64,000 nucleotides of DNA from Stutzerimonas frequens (GTDB lineage Bacteria > Pseudomonadota > Gammaproteobacteria > Pseudomonadales > Pseudomonadaceae). The notes beneath the pieces were generated by a model. That model searched no databases. It was not told where the DNA came from and worked only from the letters and a program-made list of their open reading frames with translations. Of the stretch, positions 20,470 to 30,705 are shown piece after piece. Position 1 is the first letter of the stretch, and each line of letters starts with the position of its first letter. The DNA lies in the NCBI RefSeq assembly GCF_024448335.1, contig NZ_JAMOHM010000009.1:62001-126000 (forward strand), in the 5' to 3' direction. The translations under genes and the position numbers were made by a program.

Positions 20470-21912
20470 TCAAGCGCCCGTCCCTCCCACGGTGATCTCG
20501 TCGATCTTCAGCGTCGGTTGGCCGACGCCCACCGGCACCGACTGGCCATCCTTGCCGCAGGTGCCGACACCGCTATCCAGCGCCAGGTCGTTGCCTACCA
20601 TCGACACCCGGTTCATCACTTCCGGGCCGTTGCCGATCAGCGTCGCGCCCTTCACCGGCGCGGTGATCTTGCCATCCTCGATCAGATAGGCCTCGCTGGT
20701 GGAGAAGACGAACTTGCCACTGGTGATGTCGACCTGGCCGCCGCCGAGGCTGGCGCAGTAGATACCCTTTTTCACCGAGCGGATGATTTCCTGCGGATCG
20801 CTCTCGCCGGCCAGCATGTAGGTGTTGGTCATGCGCGGCATCGGCAGGTGCGCGTAGGACTCGCGACGGCCGTTGCCGGTTGGCGCGACGCCCATCAGCC
20901 GGGCGTTTAGCTTGTCCTGGATATAGCCCTTGAGAATGCCGTTCTCGATCAGTGTGGTGCACTGCGTCGGCGTGCCTTCGTCATCGACGCTGAGCGAACC
21001 TCGGCGATCCGCCAGGGTTCCGTCATCGACGATGGTGCACAGGCTGGACGCCACCTTCTGCCCGATCCGACCGCTGTAGGCCGAGCTGCCCTTGCGATTG
21101 AAATCACCCTCCAGCCCATGGCCGACCGCCTCGTGCAGCAGTACACCAGACCACCCGGGGCCGAGCACCACCGGCAGTGACCCAGCAGGCGCCGGCACTG
21201 CCTCGAGATTGACCAGCGCCTGCCGCAGCGCTTCGCGCGCATAGCCCATGGCGCGATCCTCATCGAGGAAATACTGGTAGCCGGTACGTCCGCCGCCACC
21301 CTGCCCACCGCGCTCGCGACGGCCGTTCTGCTCGACGATCACGCTGACGTTGAAACGCACCAGCGGGCGGATATCCGAAGCCATGCCGCCATCCAGCGCG
21401 GCAACCAGAACATGCTCCCAGACACCCGCCAGGCTCACCGTGACCTGCTTGATCCGCGGATCGAGCGCTCGCGTCGCGACATCGATGCGCTTGAGCAGCT
21501 CCACCTTTTCGCCCCGGCTCAGACCGTCGAGCGGATTATCGCGGCCGTAGAGCGGCTCGAATGCTGCCCGGGACAGCACACCGACCTGCCCCTGCTTGCC
21601 GCTGCGGGCAATCGACCGCGCGGCCTGGGCCGCCTGACGCAAGGCATCGGCCGTGATCGCGTTGCTGTAGGCGAACCCGGTCTTCTCACCGGAAAGCGCC
21701 CGAACGCCGACGCCCTGTTCGATGTGAAAACCGCCTTCCTTGACGATGCCATCTTCCAGTACCCAGGACTCGGATACCTGATCCTGAAAATACAGATCAG
21801 CAGCATCCACGCCAGGACCGGCGAGCTCGCCCAGCAGCGCTGGGAGATCGTCGATGGTCAGGCCACCCGGCGTCAGCAGACGCTCGGTTACGGGTAACAG
21901 CAGTTCACTCAT
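20470..21912 (-). CDS. tldD: Metalloprotease TldD
   Basis: A 480-residue TldD, the catalytic subunit of TldD/E. The zinc-binding HExxxH motif is visible as [11 protein letters not shown], with the glycine-rich segment following. I chose [17 protein letters not shown], which has TGGAGTGAAT upstream and begins 2 bases after the nitrilase-family stop. Last gene of the long mreB-to-tldD minus-strand run; convergent with yjgA. Confidence 0.95.
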   Translation of the reverse strand: MSELLLPVTERLLTPGGLTIDDLPALLGELAGPGVDAADLYFQDQVSESWVLEDGIVKEGGFHIEQGVGVRALSGEKTGFAYSNAITADALRQAAQAARSIARSGKQGQVGVLSRAAFEPLYGRDNPLDGLSRGEKVELLKRIDVATRALDPRIKQVTVSLAGVWEHVLVAALDGGMASDIRPLVRFNVSVIVEQNGRRERGGQGGGGRTGYQYFLDEDRAMGYAREALRQALVNLEAVPAPAGSLPVVLGPGWSGVLLHEAVGHGLEGDFNRKGSSAYSGRIGQKVASSLCTIVDDGTLADRRGSLSVDDEGTPTQCTTLIENGILKGYIQDKLNARLMGVAPTGNGRRESYAHLPMPRMTNTYMLAGESDPQEIIRSVKKGIYCASLGGGQVDITSGKFVFSTSEAYLIEDGKITAPVKGATLIGNGPEVMNRVSMVGNDLALDSGVGTCGKDGQSVPVGVGQPTLKIDEITVGGTGA

Positions 21913-21914
21913 AT

Positions 21915-22760
21915 TCACTCCAGACAGTCCGTGATCAAGCACGGGACGGAAAAACGGCGGTGGCGCTGCACCGGCATGCGCTGGCGGATGGCCGCCTGCT
22001 CGGGCACATCTCGTTCGGCGAGCAGCGCTGTCTCAGCAGCCGCCTGCTCGCACAACAACCGACCCCAGGGGTCAACGATAGACGAATGCCCATAGGTGAC
22101 GCGACCGCCGGGGTGTGTACCGACCTGAGCGGCAGCCAGTACGTAGCACTGCGTCTCTATGGCGCGGCAGCGGATCAGAGTCGTCCAGTGCGCCTCACCG
22201 GTCACTGTGGTGAAGGCAGAGGGCGCACTGATCAGCTCGGCCCCTGCGTCGCGCAGCGCCATGTACAACTCGGCAAAGCGCAAGTCGTAGCAGACGGTCA
22301 TGCCCAGCCGTCCAACCGGCGTGTCGGCCACGACCAGCCGCTGCCCTGCCCCGTAGGTATCGGATTCGCGGTACTGCTGCCGACTGTCGGCCACATCGGC
22401 GTCGAACAGGTGCACCTTGTCATAACGCGCGACCCGCTGTCCGTGCTCGTCGATGAGCAGCGAACAGGCATTGGGCCGGTCCTGCGGACGGTCGTCGGGT
22501 GGCAGCGGCACGGTTCCAGCGACAATCCACAATCTGAGGTCGCGCGCGGTACGTTTCAACCAGGGCAGAACAGGCCCTTGGCCTTCCGCTTCGGCGCGCC
22601 CCAGCTGCTGTGGGTCACTGCAGCCCATGGCGGCGAAGTTCTCTGGCAGCACCGCCAAGCGGGCCCCGCCCGCGGCAGCCTGCTCGAGCAGGCGCCGGGC
22701 GGCAGCTAGATTGCCGGCGACATCGGCCTGGCTGGTCATCTGGATTACCGACAGCGACAT
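21915..22760 (-). CDS. Nitrilase-superfamily amidohydrolase (Nit1/YbeM-like)
   Basis: A 281-residue carbon-nitrogen hydrolase. The Glu-Lys-Cys catalytic triad is present in [17 protein letters not shown] and [11 protein letters not shown]. The sequence is of the Nit1/NitFhit-related group, in which some members are deaminated-glutathione amidases that repair damaged glutathione; that role is likely but not proven here. The ATG at 22760 follows GGGAGCATTC, and longer frames overlap yhdP. It sits tightly between yhdP and tldD. Confidence 0.9.
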   Translation of the reverse strand: MSLSVIQMTSQADVAGNLAAARRLLEQAAAGGARLAVLPENFAAMGCSDPQQLGRAEAEGQGPVLPWLKRTARDLRLWIVAGTVPLPPDDRPQDRPNACSLLIDEHGQRVARYDKVHLFDADVADSRQQYRESDTYGAGQRLVVADTPVGRLGMTVCYDLRFAELYMALRDAGAELISAPSAFTTVTGEAHWTTLIRCRAIETQCYVLAAAQVGTHPGGRVTYGHSSIVDPWGRLLCEQAAAETALLAERDVPEQAAIRQRMPVQRHRRFSVPCLITDCLE

Positions 22761-22803
22761 GAATGCTCCCGTCGAATTGCGATGGCCGCGAGACACCGAC
22801 CAG

Positions 22804-25800
22804 TCAATTGGGCTTCTCGAACGGCTTGTCGAAGCTGATCTTCGGCGATTGCCAAGGTCCCTTGACGTCATACTGTACGCTGGCGAAGCGCGCCACACGG
22901 TCGCCCAGTAACTTGTCGACAACGAAAAGTGCCCCGCCAATCGCCGGGGCGCCGACGATCAGCGCAGCCAGCGGCAGGTTGTTGCTGATCGGCAGCGTGA
23001 CCAGCAGTTTCGCATCGATCTGGTCGCGAGCCATGTCCAGCGTGCCATCCAGCTCGAGGTTGGTCGACGGACCGCTGACGGTGATGGGCTCGCGGGTGTT
23101 GAACACGCCCTCCTTGGCCAGCAGCCGACCATCCAGCCGGTCATAACTGAGCCCCTTGCTGAACAGGTCGGAGAAATCCAGTCGCAGGCGACGCCCTATC
23201 GAATTGAAATTGAGCACGCCGAACACCCGTAGCGCCTGGGCGCTGCCGTCGATCTCGACGAACTGTCCCTTGCTCAGCCGGGGCTGCATGCTGCCGGAAT
23301 AGCGCGCCATGGCGAACCAGGCTGGTGAGCCGGGCCACTGCCCATCCACATCCAGGCGAAAACTGTCGCTGGTCACCGAGGGCGCAAAGCCCCAGGCAAG
23401 CAGTACGTCGGCGAGGTTGCGCCCTTCGAGGCGGCCCTTGTACCAGGTCTGCGCGCCGTCCCAACCGCCACTTCCGGTGATCTTCAGGCCCTTGAGGTCC
23501 AGAGCGATGTCGCGGAACTCGATTCCGGCGCTGACCGGCCGCAGCTTCAACGTCCAGGCGCCAAGCACATCGTCGCCCAGGGATATCCGTTTGATGGCGA
23601 CATCCATCGCCGGCAGGCTCTGCGGGTCGACATCGGCCAGCGGATCAGGCCGCGCCTTGGATGCTGCTTCGCCGGTTTGCGCCGGAGCCGGCAGACGCAG
23701 GTGCTGGAGATCAGCAACGATGGTGCCACCCTCGGCATCCGGCAGACGAACCGAGCCGCCGATGGTCGAACTGCGAAGGCCAAGGTCCCAGGCATCGCTC
23801 AGTCGCCGCAGGTCCAAGCCAAGGTCGTCGATCCGGGTGCCAAAACCGTCGAAGCGACCGATATCGACCTGCGCACGGCGCAGCAGTGAGCCAGTCGTCT
23901 GCTGCGCGTCCGCCTTGCCATGTTGCTCGAGCACAGCCTGCCAGGCTTTCAAGTCGAGTTCCGGCAGGCGGCCTCTGACGTAAAGCCCGGCACGGGCCGG
24001 AAGATTAGCCGCACCGGGGCCCAGACGCAGCTCACCGCGACCCTGCGCCCAGGCACCCGGCGGCGCGGCGAACGCCAGCGCGGCGAGCGCCCCATGCTGG
24101 ACGCCGTAGTGACGCTCGGCCCCTTGCAGAGACATCCGCAACGAGGTATCGCGGCGCTCGCCGGCAGACTTGCCGAACGGCGCTGGCAGATCGATGCGCA
24201 GCCCCTGTAGCGACGAATCGATTTGCAGCTGACTATCCTCACCCGCCAGATCCAGACGCAACTGATAGCGCAGTTCACCGCTGGCGGGCAGCGATTGCCC
24301 GATAGCGAGCCACTCAACCAGACGCTGCAACCCCACGGTGCCCTGTGCCTCCAGGCGAGAGGCTGGCTTGCCGGGCGCGCCTGTCGCGACCGCCTTGCCC
24401 TTGACCGAAGAGCCGAATAGGCGCGCCTGCATGGCCTCTGCACTCAAGCCTCGCGCGGTGTCGTAGCGGAATTTTCCACTGAGCTGCTCGAAGGCGAGCG
24501 CCGGCTCGGGGATCTTCAGCCTCGCATCATCGCTGGCGAAATCCACGATGACTCGCGGAGTGCCCTTGCCCAGCGGGATCTGCAGGTCAAGCGTGCCGCT
24601 GAGCGCACCCTGCCCCTGCCAGCCGGCGAACAGCTCGGCAGTCCCGATCGGTGCCTCCTGCAGCAGCTTCAAGGCGTCCGCCAGGCTGCTGTCGACCTGT
24701 CCTTTCACCGCCAGCTGCGGCACGTTTCCGGCCCCGGCGCGAGGTATCTCCGCTGTCGCATCCCGCACCTGGCTGTCGAGGATCCGCCCTTCCGCGAGCC
24801 GGACACGCACCCCACTGTCTTCGATCAGCACCTCGCCGCGGCCCTGTAGCAGCAGGGGCCAGCCGGGCTGAAACGCCAGCTCCGCATCACGCACCTTGAA
24901 GTACAGGCTCAGGGCGCGCGCGCTATCGGAAGCGCCCTTGTTCAATGCGCCCTGGTACTGGAAATGACCTTGCTCGACCGTACCGCTGCGGATCGCCTCC
25001 CTGAGCCAGCTGACCAGCGCCGGGCTCAACGCCGGCGAGCGTGTCGGCAGGTATTTCTCGGTGAAGCGCGCATCGCCTTCGCTCAAGCCGACCCGCAGGT
25101 CCATGTAATCTTCTGCAGCGGGGTCCCGAGCCAGTCGGATGAGAAAATCTCCGGCGATCTTGCCTTCCTCGCCGTCGATGCGCAGATAGGGCGCCGCCAG
25201 CGTGAAGACCTGCTCATCCAGCGCCCAGGTCAGGCGCCCGCCGGCGTGTCGGTAGCGCCACGGCTCGGGATAAAGTGGCGCAAGCTGCAGGCTGAAGTCG
25301 TCGCTGTCCACGCGCAACTCGCCGCCGCCCAAGTCACCACGAATGCTGCCACTCGCGTTCCCCACCGCCGGTATCCAGTTCTGCGCAGCAATGCTGATGC
25401 GGTCCAGATTGGCAGCGAACTGCAGGCGCTGCGGCGACTCCATCTGCGGGTAGTAGTCGAGCTGCAGGTTGCGCAATGTTCCGTTGGGTTGCAGCGCCGT
25501 CAGCGTCTCGGCGGCAGTCGGCGGCAACGGCGCCAGTACACGAACGAGCGTGGCGATCGGCGCGATAGCCAGCCGATCCGCCTGCAGGCGCCAGTGCTGC
25601 TTGGCCTGATCCTGCTGAAGCTGGATTCGCGCATCGCCCCAGCGCTCGCCGTCGAGATCGAATGCCAGCCGGTCCAGCAGCAGCCGGTAGCCCTGCTCGT
25701 TACGATCGATATACGCCTCGCCCCCCAGGTCCTCGAGCTGAACGGGCTCACGATCGGCAAAGGACATGCTCAGCTGCGACGCGTTCAGCCGTAGAACAGC

Positions 25801-26610
25801 ACGCTCCAGCGCCTGTTCGCGCCAGCTCACCCACAGCTCGCCACCCATCTTTAGCGTCTGCAGATGCCAATCGGCAGTCAGCCGGCGTGGCAACCAGGCG
25901 GCCCAGTCGCTTTGTGGCAGGCTGAGGTAAACCTGCGCCTCGGCTTGCTGCCAGCGTTGCGGCTGCACCCGCCCCTGAATGTTCAAGGCCAGCGGCTGAC
26001 CATCTGGCAGGATACTGCGCCCGTCCAAGCGGAGCCGCTCGCCGTCGACGCGCAAGCTCAGATCGGTGTAGCTCAAGGTCAGCGGCGACTCACCGAATGG
26101 CTCCAGCGTGATCTGGCTGTTGCGCACCACCAACCCACGTACCCGCTGCAACGACTCGAGCATCTTCTGTGGCTCGGGCGGTTTCTGCTCGGCACGGGTC
26201 GGCAAGCCTTCCACCCGCCACTTGCCCTCGGCATCTTCAGCGACCGACAGCTGCACGCCGCTGAGTTCCAATTGGTTCAGCCGCCATGCTCGGGCCCAGA
26301 GGCTGCCCGCCAGGTCCGGCACGATAGCGATACGGTCCAGGCGCATCGCGCTGTCCCCTTCACCGAGCAGCACGTCATGCGCCAGCAAACGCGGCGCGAA
26401 GCCCTCCCAGCGACCTTCGAGCCTGCCCAGCGTGATTGGCATGCCCAGCGCCGCCTGCGCTTTCTCCTGCACCTCGGCGCGGTATTCGGCGACCAAGGGC
26501 ACCAGCTGCCGCCCCAGGCTGACGTAGAACGCGGCCAGAATCAGGCCGAACGCGATTATCCAGAACAGCTGGCGCGACAGTGTCAGGAGGAAGGCAGCGA
26601 GACGGTTCAT
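22804..26610 (-). CDS. yhdP: AsmA-like protein YhdP (TIGR02099 family)
   Basis: A very long, 1268-residue envelope protein. One N-terminal membrane helix (about residues 13-32) is followed by long beta-rich repeats of the AsmA/TamB-like kind, with the family C-terminal domain (DYDRL-type segment, then TISVTLPISNNLPLAALIVG-like stretch). YhdP, TamB and YdbH together carry phospholipids from the inner to the outer membrane as groove-like bridges in E. coli. The length is usual. It follows rng by 49 bases. Confidence 0.92.
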   Translation of the reverse strand: MNRLAAFLLTLSRQLFWIIAFGLILAAFYVSLGRQLVPLVAEYRAEVQEKAQAALGMPITLGRLEGRWEGFAPRLLAHDVLLGEGDSAMRLDRIAIVPDLAGSLWARAWRLNQLELSGVQLSVAEDAEGKWRVEGLPTRAEQKPPEPQKMLESLQRVRGLVVRNSQITLEPFGESPLTLSYTDLSLRVDGERLRLDGRSILPDGQPLALNIQGRVQPQRWQQAEAQVYLSLPQSDWAAWLPRRLTADWHLQTLKMGGELWVSWREQALERAVLRLNASQLSMSFADREPVQLEDLGGEAYIDRNEQGYRLLLDRLAFDLDGERWGDARIQLQQDQAKQHWRLQADRLAIAPIATLVRVLAPLPPTAAETLTALQPNGTLRNLQLDYYPQMESPQRLQFAANLDRISIAAQNWIPAVGNASGSIRGDLGGGELRVDSDDFSLQLAPLYPEPWRYRHAGGRLTWALDEQVFTLAAPYLRIDGEEGKIAGDFLIRLARDPAAEDYMDLRVGLSEGDARFTEKYLPTRSPALSPALVSWLREAIRSGTVEQGHFQYQGALNKGASDSARALSLYFKVRDAELAFQPGWPLLLQGRGEVLIEDSGVRVRLAEGRILDSQVRDATAEIPRAGAGNVPQLAVKGQVDSSLADALKLLQEAPIGTAELFAGWQGQGALSGTLDLQIPLGKGTPRVIVDFASDDARLKIPEPALAFEQLSGKFRYDTARGLSAEAMQARLFGSSVKGKAVATGAPGKPASRLEAQGTVGLQRLVEWLAIGQSLPASGELRYQLRLDLAGEDSQLQIDSSLQGLRIDLPAPFGKSAGERRDTSLRMSLQGAERHYGVQHGALAALAFAAPPGAWAQGRGELRLGPGAANLPARAGLYVRGRLPELDLKAWQAVLEQHGKADAQQTTGSLLRRAQVDIGRFDGFGTRIDDLGLDLRRLSDAWDLGLRSSTIGGSVRLPDAEGGTIVADLQHLRLPAPAQTGEAASKARPDPLADVDPQSLPAMDVAIKRISLGDDVLGAWTLKLRPVSAGIEFRDIALDLKGLKITGSGGWDGAQTWYKGRLEGRNLADVLLAWGFAPSVTSDSFRLDVDGQWPGSPAWFAMARYSGSMQPRLSKGQFVEIDGSAQALRVFGVLNFNSIGRRLRLDFSDLFSKGLSYDRLDGRLLAKEGVFNTREPITVSGPSTNLELDGTLDMARDQIDAKLLVTLPISNNLPLAALIVGAPAIGGALFVVDKLLGDRVARFASVQYDVKGPWQSPKISFDKPFEKPN

Positions 26611-26659
26611 CTGGATGCGCTCCGGTCATCTTGGGCCTTGCGGCCCGGTCTACCTTTGT

Positions 26660-28117
26660 TCAGAGCAACACCACATCGTACTGTTCCTGGGAGTACATGC
26701 TTTCCACCTGGAACTTGATCGAGCGACCGATAAAGGCTTCCAGATCGGCGACATTGCCTGACTCCTCGTCGAGCAGACGATCGATCACCTTCTGATTGGC
26801 CAGCACCCGGTAGCCTTCGGCCTGATAGGCCCTCGCCTCCCGCAGGATCTCGCGGAAGATCTCGTAGCAGACGGTCTCCGGCGTCTTTAGCTTGCCACGC
26901 CCCTGACAGCACATGCAGGGTTCGCACAGCACCTGTTCGAGGCTTTCGCGGGTGCGCTTGCGGGTCATCTGCACCAGGCCAAGTTCAGTGATGCCGATGA
27001 TGTTGGTCTTGGCGTGATCGCGCTCCAGCTGCTTTTCCAGCGTGCGCAGGACCTGGCGACGATGCTCCTCGTCCTCCATGTCGATGAAGTCGATGATGAT
27101 GATGCCGCCCAGATTGCGCAGCCGGAGCTGGCGTGCGATGGCGGTGGCCGACTCGAGATTGGTCTTGAAGATGGTTTCTTCCAGCGTCCGGTGGCCGACG
27201 AAGGCGCCGGTGTTGACGTCGATGGTGGTCATCGCCTCGGCCGGATCGATGATCAGGTAACCGCCGGACTTGAGCATGACCTTGCGCTCCAGCGCCTTCT
27301 GGATCTCGTCCTCGACGCCATAAAGGTCGAAGATTGGGCGCTCGCCTGGGTAATGCTCGAGACGATCGCCCAGCTCGGGCATCAGCTCGCCGACGAACTG
27401 CCTGACCTTCTGGAAATTTTCCCGCGAGTCGATGCGGATCTTCTCGATCCGCGGATTGACCAGATCACGCAGCGTGCGCATGGCCAGAGAGAGGTCTTCG
27501 TAGATTACCGTCGGCGCCTCGACGGTCTTGATCTGGCTCGCTATCTGCTCCCACAGGCGGCGCAGATAGCGGATATCCATAAGGATCTCTTCGCTGCCGG
27601 CGCCTTCTGCCGCGGTACGCAGGATGAAACCACCGGCCTCCTGAATGCCTTCGGCCGCAACGCATTCGGCTACGACCTGCTTGAGTCGCTCGCGCTCGGC
27701 TTCATCCTCGATACGCAGGGAGATCCCAACATGGCTGGTGCGCGGCATGTAGACCAGGTAGCGAGAAGGGATCGACAGCTGCGTGGTCAGGCGTGCGCCC
27801 TTGGTGCCAATGGGATCCTTGGTGACCTGCACCACCAGGCTCTGGCCCTCATGCACCAGTGCATTGATCGGCTCGACGGCGTTGCCTTCGCGGCTGGATA
27901 TCTCCGAGGCATGAATGAACGCCGCGCGATCCAGCCCGATGTCGACGAAGGCCGCCTGCATACCCGGCAGCACCCGCACCACCTTGCCCTTGTAGATGTT
28001 GCCAACGATGCCGCGGCGCTGGGTGCGCTCGACGTGCACCTCCTGCAAGACACCGTTCTCCACCACCGCCACCCGCGACTCCATGGGGGTGATGTTCATC
28101 AGGATTTCTTCGCTCAT
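26660..28117 (-). CDS. rng: Ribonuclease G
   Basis: A 485-residue RNase E/G family endoribonuclease. The N-terminal S1 RNA-binding domain starts at about residue 35 (GNIYKGKVVRVLPGMQAAFVDIG); catalytic metal-binding aspartates are in TIDVNTGAFVG and IIDFIDMEDEEHR; the Zn-link-like motif is CEPCMCC. It lacks the long C-terminal scaffold of RNase E. It matures the 5' end of 16S rRNA. The start MSEEILMNITP is the family one; ribosome site GAGAAC is weak. Confidence 0.94.
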   Translation of the reverse strand: MSEEILMNITPMESRVAVVENGVLQEVHVERTQRRGIVGNIYKGKVVRVLPGMQAAFVDIGLDRAAFIHASEISSREGNAVEPINALVHEGQSLVVQVTKDPIGTKGARLTTQLSIPSRYLVYMPRTSHVGISLRIEDEAERERLKQVVAECVAAEGIQEAGGFILRTAAEGAGSEEILMDIRYLRRLWEQIASQIKTVEAPTVIYEDLSLAMRTLRDLVNPRIEKIRIDSRENFQKVRQFVGELMPELGDRLEHYPGERPIFDLYGVEDEIQKALERKVMLKSGGYLIIDPAEAMTTIDVNTGAFVGHRTLEETIFKTNLESATAIARQLRLRNLGGIIIIDFIDMEDEEHRRQVLRTLEKQLERDHAKTNIIGITELGLVQMTRKRTRESLEQVLCEPCMCCQGRGKLKTPETVCYEIFREILREARAYQAEGYRVLANQKVIDRLLDEESGNVADLEAFIGRSIKFQVESMYSQEQYDVVLL

Positions 28118-28203
28118 TGTTGTTCTCGGCGGTGGCTTGATGTGCAGCGCTAGCTGATGGTTCCGGTCGATTCTAACCGGCCGGCGCGTCGAAGCCACAG
28201 GCT

Positions 28204-28794
28204 CTAGCGTGAGCCTTTGGTCCAACGTGGGAGAGCGAACACATCGAGCAGCTGCGTGGTTTCGCACAGCGGCAGGCCGACCACCGCCGAATAGCTGCCA
28301 TGCAGCTGGCTGACGAAGGCAGCGCCCCAACCCTGGATGGCATAGCCGCCCGCCTTGTCCAGCGGCTCGCCACTGTTCCAGTAGCGCTCGGCCTCCGCTT
28401 CATCGATGCTGCGAAAGGTCACTTCGCTGATGACCACACGCGCTTCGCAGGCCGAGCGACTGGCAAGCGCCACCGCGGTCATCACCCGGTGGGTACGGCC
28501 CGAAAGTGCCGCCAGCATTGCCAGGCCTTCATTGCGGTCGACCGGCTTGCCAAGGATGCGCTGATCGAGCACCACGCTGGTGTCGGCGCCCAGCACGCAG
28601 CCATCGCGCTCACCCAGCACTGCCAATCCGGCGAGGGCCTTGTCCCGCGCAACACGCTCGACATAGGCCTCTGGGGATTCGGTCGGTGAAGGCGTCTCGT
28701 CGACGGAGACGCTGATCAGGGAAAACGGAGCGCCTATCTGCGCGAGCAGTTCGCGACGGCGGGGTGATGCCGAGGCGAGAAACAGAGTGCCCAT
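28204..28794 (-). CDS. maf: Maf-family nucleoside triphosphate pyrophosphatase (YhdE type)
   Basis: A 196-residue Maf protein that hydrolyses dTTP/UTP and modified nucleotides to monophosphates, a house-cleaning role sometimes linked to septum formation. The N-terminal [14 protein letters not shown], the [22 protein letters not shown] stretch and the catalytic GADTSVVLD are clear. It lies upstream of rng as in other gammaproteobacteria, but is separated from mreD by an extra gene here. Confidence 0.93.
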   Translation of the reverse strand: MGTLFLASASPRRRELLAQIGAPFSLISVSVDETPSPTESPEAYVERVARDKALAGLAVLGERDGCVLGADTSVVLDQRILGKPVDRNEGLAMLAALSGRTHRVMTAVALASRSACEARVVISEVTFRSIDEAEAERYWNSGEPLDKAGGYAIQGWGAAFVSQLHGSYSAVVGLPLCETTQLLDVFALPRWTKGSR

Positions 28795-28888
28795 GGCAAG
28801 TCCTCAACGTGAATAAGCGACAGCGTCGCATATTCAGGGGGCGTCGAGAAAGGCGCGGAGGGCTTGGCGGCACACCGGCGCGGGGCTG

Positions 28889-30031
28889 TCAGAACCTGAA
28901 GTTGAGTACCTGATCGCCCTTCAGTGACAGGGTACGCTTCTGGGTGATACCGCCAGAGGTCACCTGGATGTCGTAGACACCGCTATCCAGCACCAGCGAC
29001 ACCGGCGTCGCGCCGTGGTCCTGGTCGTTGATACGAACCCGGTCGTCGTACTTGTTGCTGCGCACGATCAGGGAATGCGTCTGACTGTCGCATTGCTCGT
29101 AAGGCACATCGAGGATCGCGCAGGGCATCATCTTCTTCGCGGTGATGGTCGCCTCGATATTCATCCGTGCGTGAACGGTGCCGTCCAGGCTCATGCTTGC
29201 CTGCGCGAAGTCCGTACGTGTGCGATAGCGGTACCAGCCAGTATCCAACGCCAGCTCCGCCACCTGATCACGGATGTCCTCGGCCAGGACCCGCTGATAG
29301 TGGCCCAGCACCCACTGTGACATCTGGCTGTCGCCGCGGAACTCGGCCAGACAGGTGGCCAGGCTCTTGCTCGCCGAGCAGCGGAACGAGACGTCCTGAT
29401 CGAAGCGGATGGTCTTGTCCAGTTTGCGTGCAATAGCCTGGATGTTCTTGCTGTTGCGTTCGCGAGCCTCGGCGGCGAGCTGGGACTTGAGGCGCTCCGC
29501 ATCACGGCTCGCCAGGGAGAGCTTCAGATGTTGGCTGCCCAGATCCTTTTCCAGAGCCTCGACACGCTCACCAATAGCAGCCGCGGCATCGGCGCTACGC
29601 TTGTGCTCGTCGAGCAACTCGTCGAGTCGCTTGCGCTCGATGCCCTGACTGAGGAAATCGTCAACTTCGGCCTGGATCAGCTTCTTGGTGTTCGCCAGCT
29701 GCAACTGGATCGCGGCCAGTTCGCTCTTCTGCGCACGCAAGGCCTCTTCGAGCTTCTGCTTCTCCAGCACAATGGCGTCGAGCTCGGCGAGCTTGCTGGC
29801 CAGCTGCTCGCTGCGGGAGGAATCGATGGTGCCGGGCGCCGCGGCGGGCGCATCGGAAGCCGCAGATTGGGCCGGCCGGGGTGCCTGCGGCGCGCTGTCG
29901 GCCTGGGAATAGTCGCTGCTCGCGATCAGAGCCAGCAGCAGCGAGGCGGCTGCGCTCGCTACAAGCACGGTGCGCGCACCCCGCCCCCATCGCCGCGTGG
30001 AAAGAATCGAAACGCCAGCTTCCATACTCAT
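28889..30031 (-). CDS. Coiled-coil membrane protein with C-terminal PEGA-like domain
   Basis: I do not recognise this 380-residue protein as a named gene. It has one N-terminal membrane helix (about residues 19-38), an Ala/Pro-rich linker, a long heptad-rich coiled coil (about 70-205), a middle region with two cysteine pairs (FRCSASKSLATC and MPCAILDVPYEQC) and a C-terminal PEGA-like beta domain (TPVSLVLDSGVYDIQVTSGG). The order suggests a periplasmic protein anchored in the inner membrane. It sits between mreD and maf, which I recall as neighbours in P. aeruginosa. The start ATG at 30031 is the best of two nearby ATGs; its ribosome site is weak. Confidence 0.8.
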   Translation of the reverse strand: MSMEAGVSILSTRRWGRGARTVLVASAAASLLLALIASSDYSQADSAPQAPRPAQSAASDAPAAAPGTIDSSRSEQLASKLAELDAIVLEKQKLEEALRAQKSELAAIQLQLANTKKLIQAEVDDFLSQGIERKRLDELLDEHKRSADAAAAIGERVEALEKDLGSQHLKLSLASRDAERLKSQLAAEARERNSKNIQAIARKLDKTIRFDQDVSFRCSASKSLATCLAEFRGDSQMSQWVLGHYQRVLAEDIRDQVAELALDTGWYRYRTRTDFAQASMSLDGTVHARMNIEATITAKKMMPCAILDVPYEQCDSQTHSLIVRSNKYDDRVRINDQDHGATPVSLVLDSGVYDIQVTSGGITQKRTLSLKGDQVLNFRF

Positions 30032-30216
30032 CGCCCGTGCTGTTGTGCTTGTCGTTTGTCTGAAGCAGATCACAGTAATGGCTGAACGCCATGAGGGGCG
30101 CATGATTTCAGAATTGCCCCGGAGCAGCAAGGCATAGGCCGTGCCGCTCCGCGCAAATCCACACGAAACTCATGACTTTCGCTTTCTGCCGGCGCGGGAG
30201 TAGTGAAACAGCAGTA

Positions 30217-30705
30217 TCAGTAGACGGCGAAGCGTTGCCGCAACCCTTGCAGTGCTACGAACAGCCACGGCCAGAGCAAGGCACTGATAGGCACCGGTAC
30301 GAGGAACAGCAGCGTAGGAGGACGATTGCCCGTCAGCGTGTTGAGCCATAGCTGAACCAGCTGCGCGAGACCCAGCACCACCAGCAGCACCATGCTCTGT
30401 TGCCACAGCGGGAACATGCGCAGGCGTTGCTGGAGACTCAACACCAGGAAGGCAATCAGGATCAGTGGCAAGGCACTCTGACCGAACAGCGTGCCCGCCA
30501 GCACGTCCTGCGCCAGGCCGAAGCAGAATGCAACGCCAAGTCCCCCGCGATGCGGAAGCGTCAGCGACCAGAAAGCGATTACCAGACCGAGCCACAACGG
30601 GCGAGCCAGCTCCGCGCTGCCCGGCATGGGAGCGATGCTGAGCAACAGGGCGATCGTCAGGCTGCACCAGATCACCCACCCATTGTTCGGCCGTCCACTG
30701 ATCAT
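30217..30705 (-). CDS. mreD: Rod shape-determining protein MreD
   Basis: A 162-residue multi-pass inner-membrane protein of the elongasome; MreD works with MreC and RodA/PBP2. Five hydrophobic stretches and the family segment GLGVAFCFGLAQDVLAGTLFGQ are visible. The ATG overlaps the mreC stop (ATGA). A 185-base gap with no clear terminator follows before the next gene. Confidence 0.93.
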   Translation of the reverse strand: MISGRPNNGWVIWCSLTIALLLSIAPMPGSAELARPLWLGLVIAFWSLTLPHRGGLGVAFCFGLAQDVLAGTLFGQSALPLILIAFLVLSLQQRLRMFPLWQQSMVLLVVLGLAQLVQLWLNTLTGNRPPTLLFLVPVPISALLWPWLFVALQGLRQRFAVY

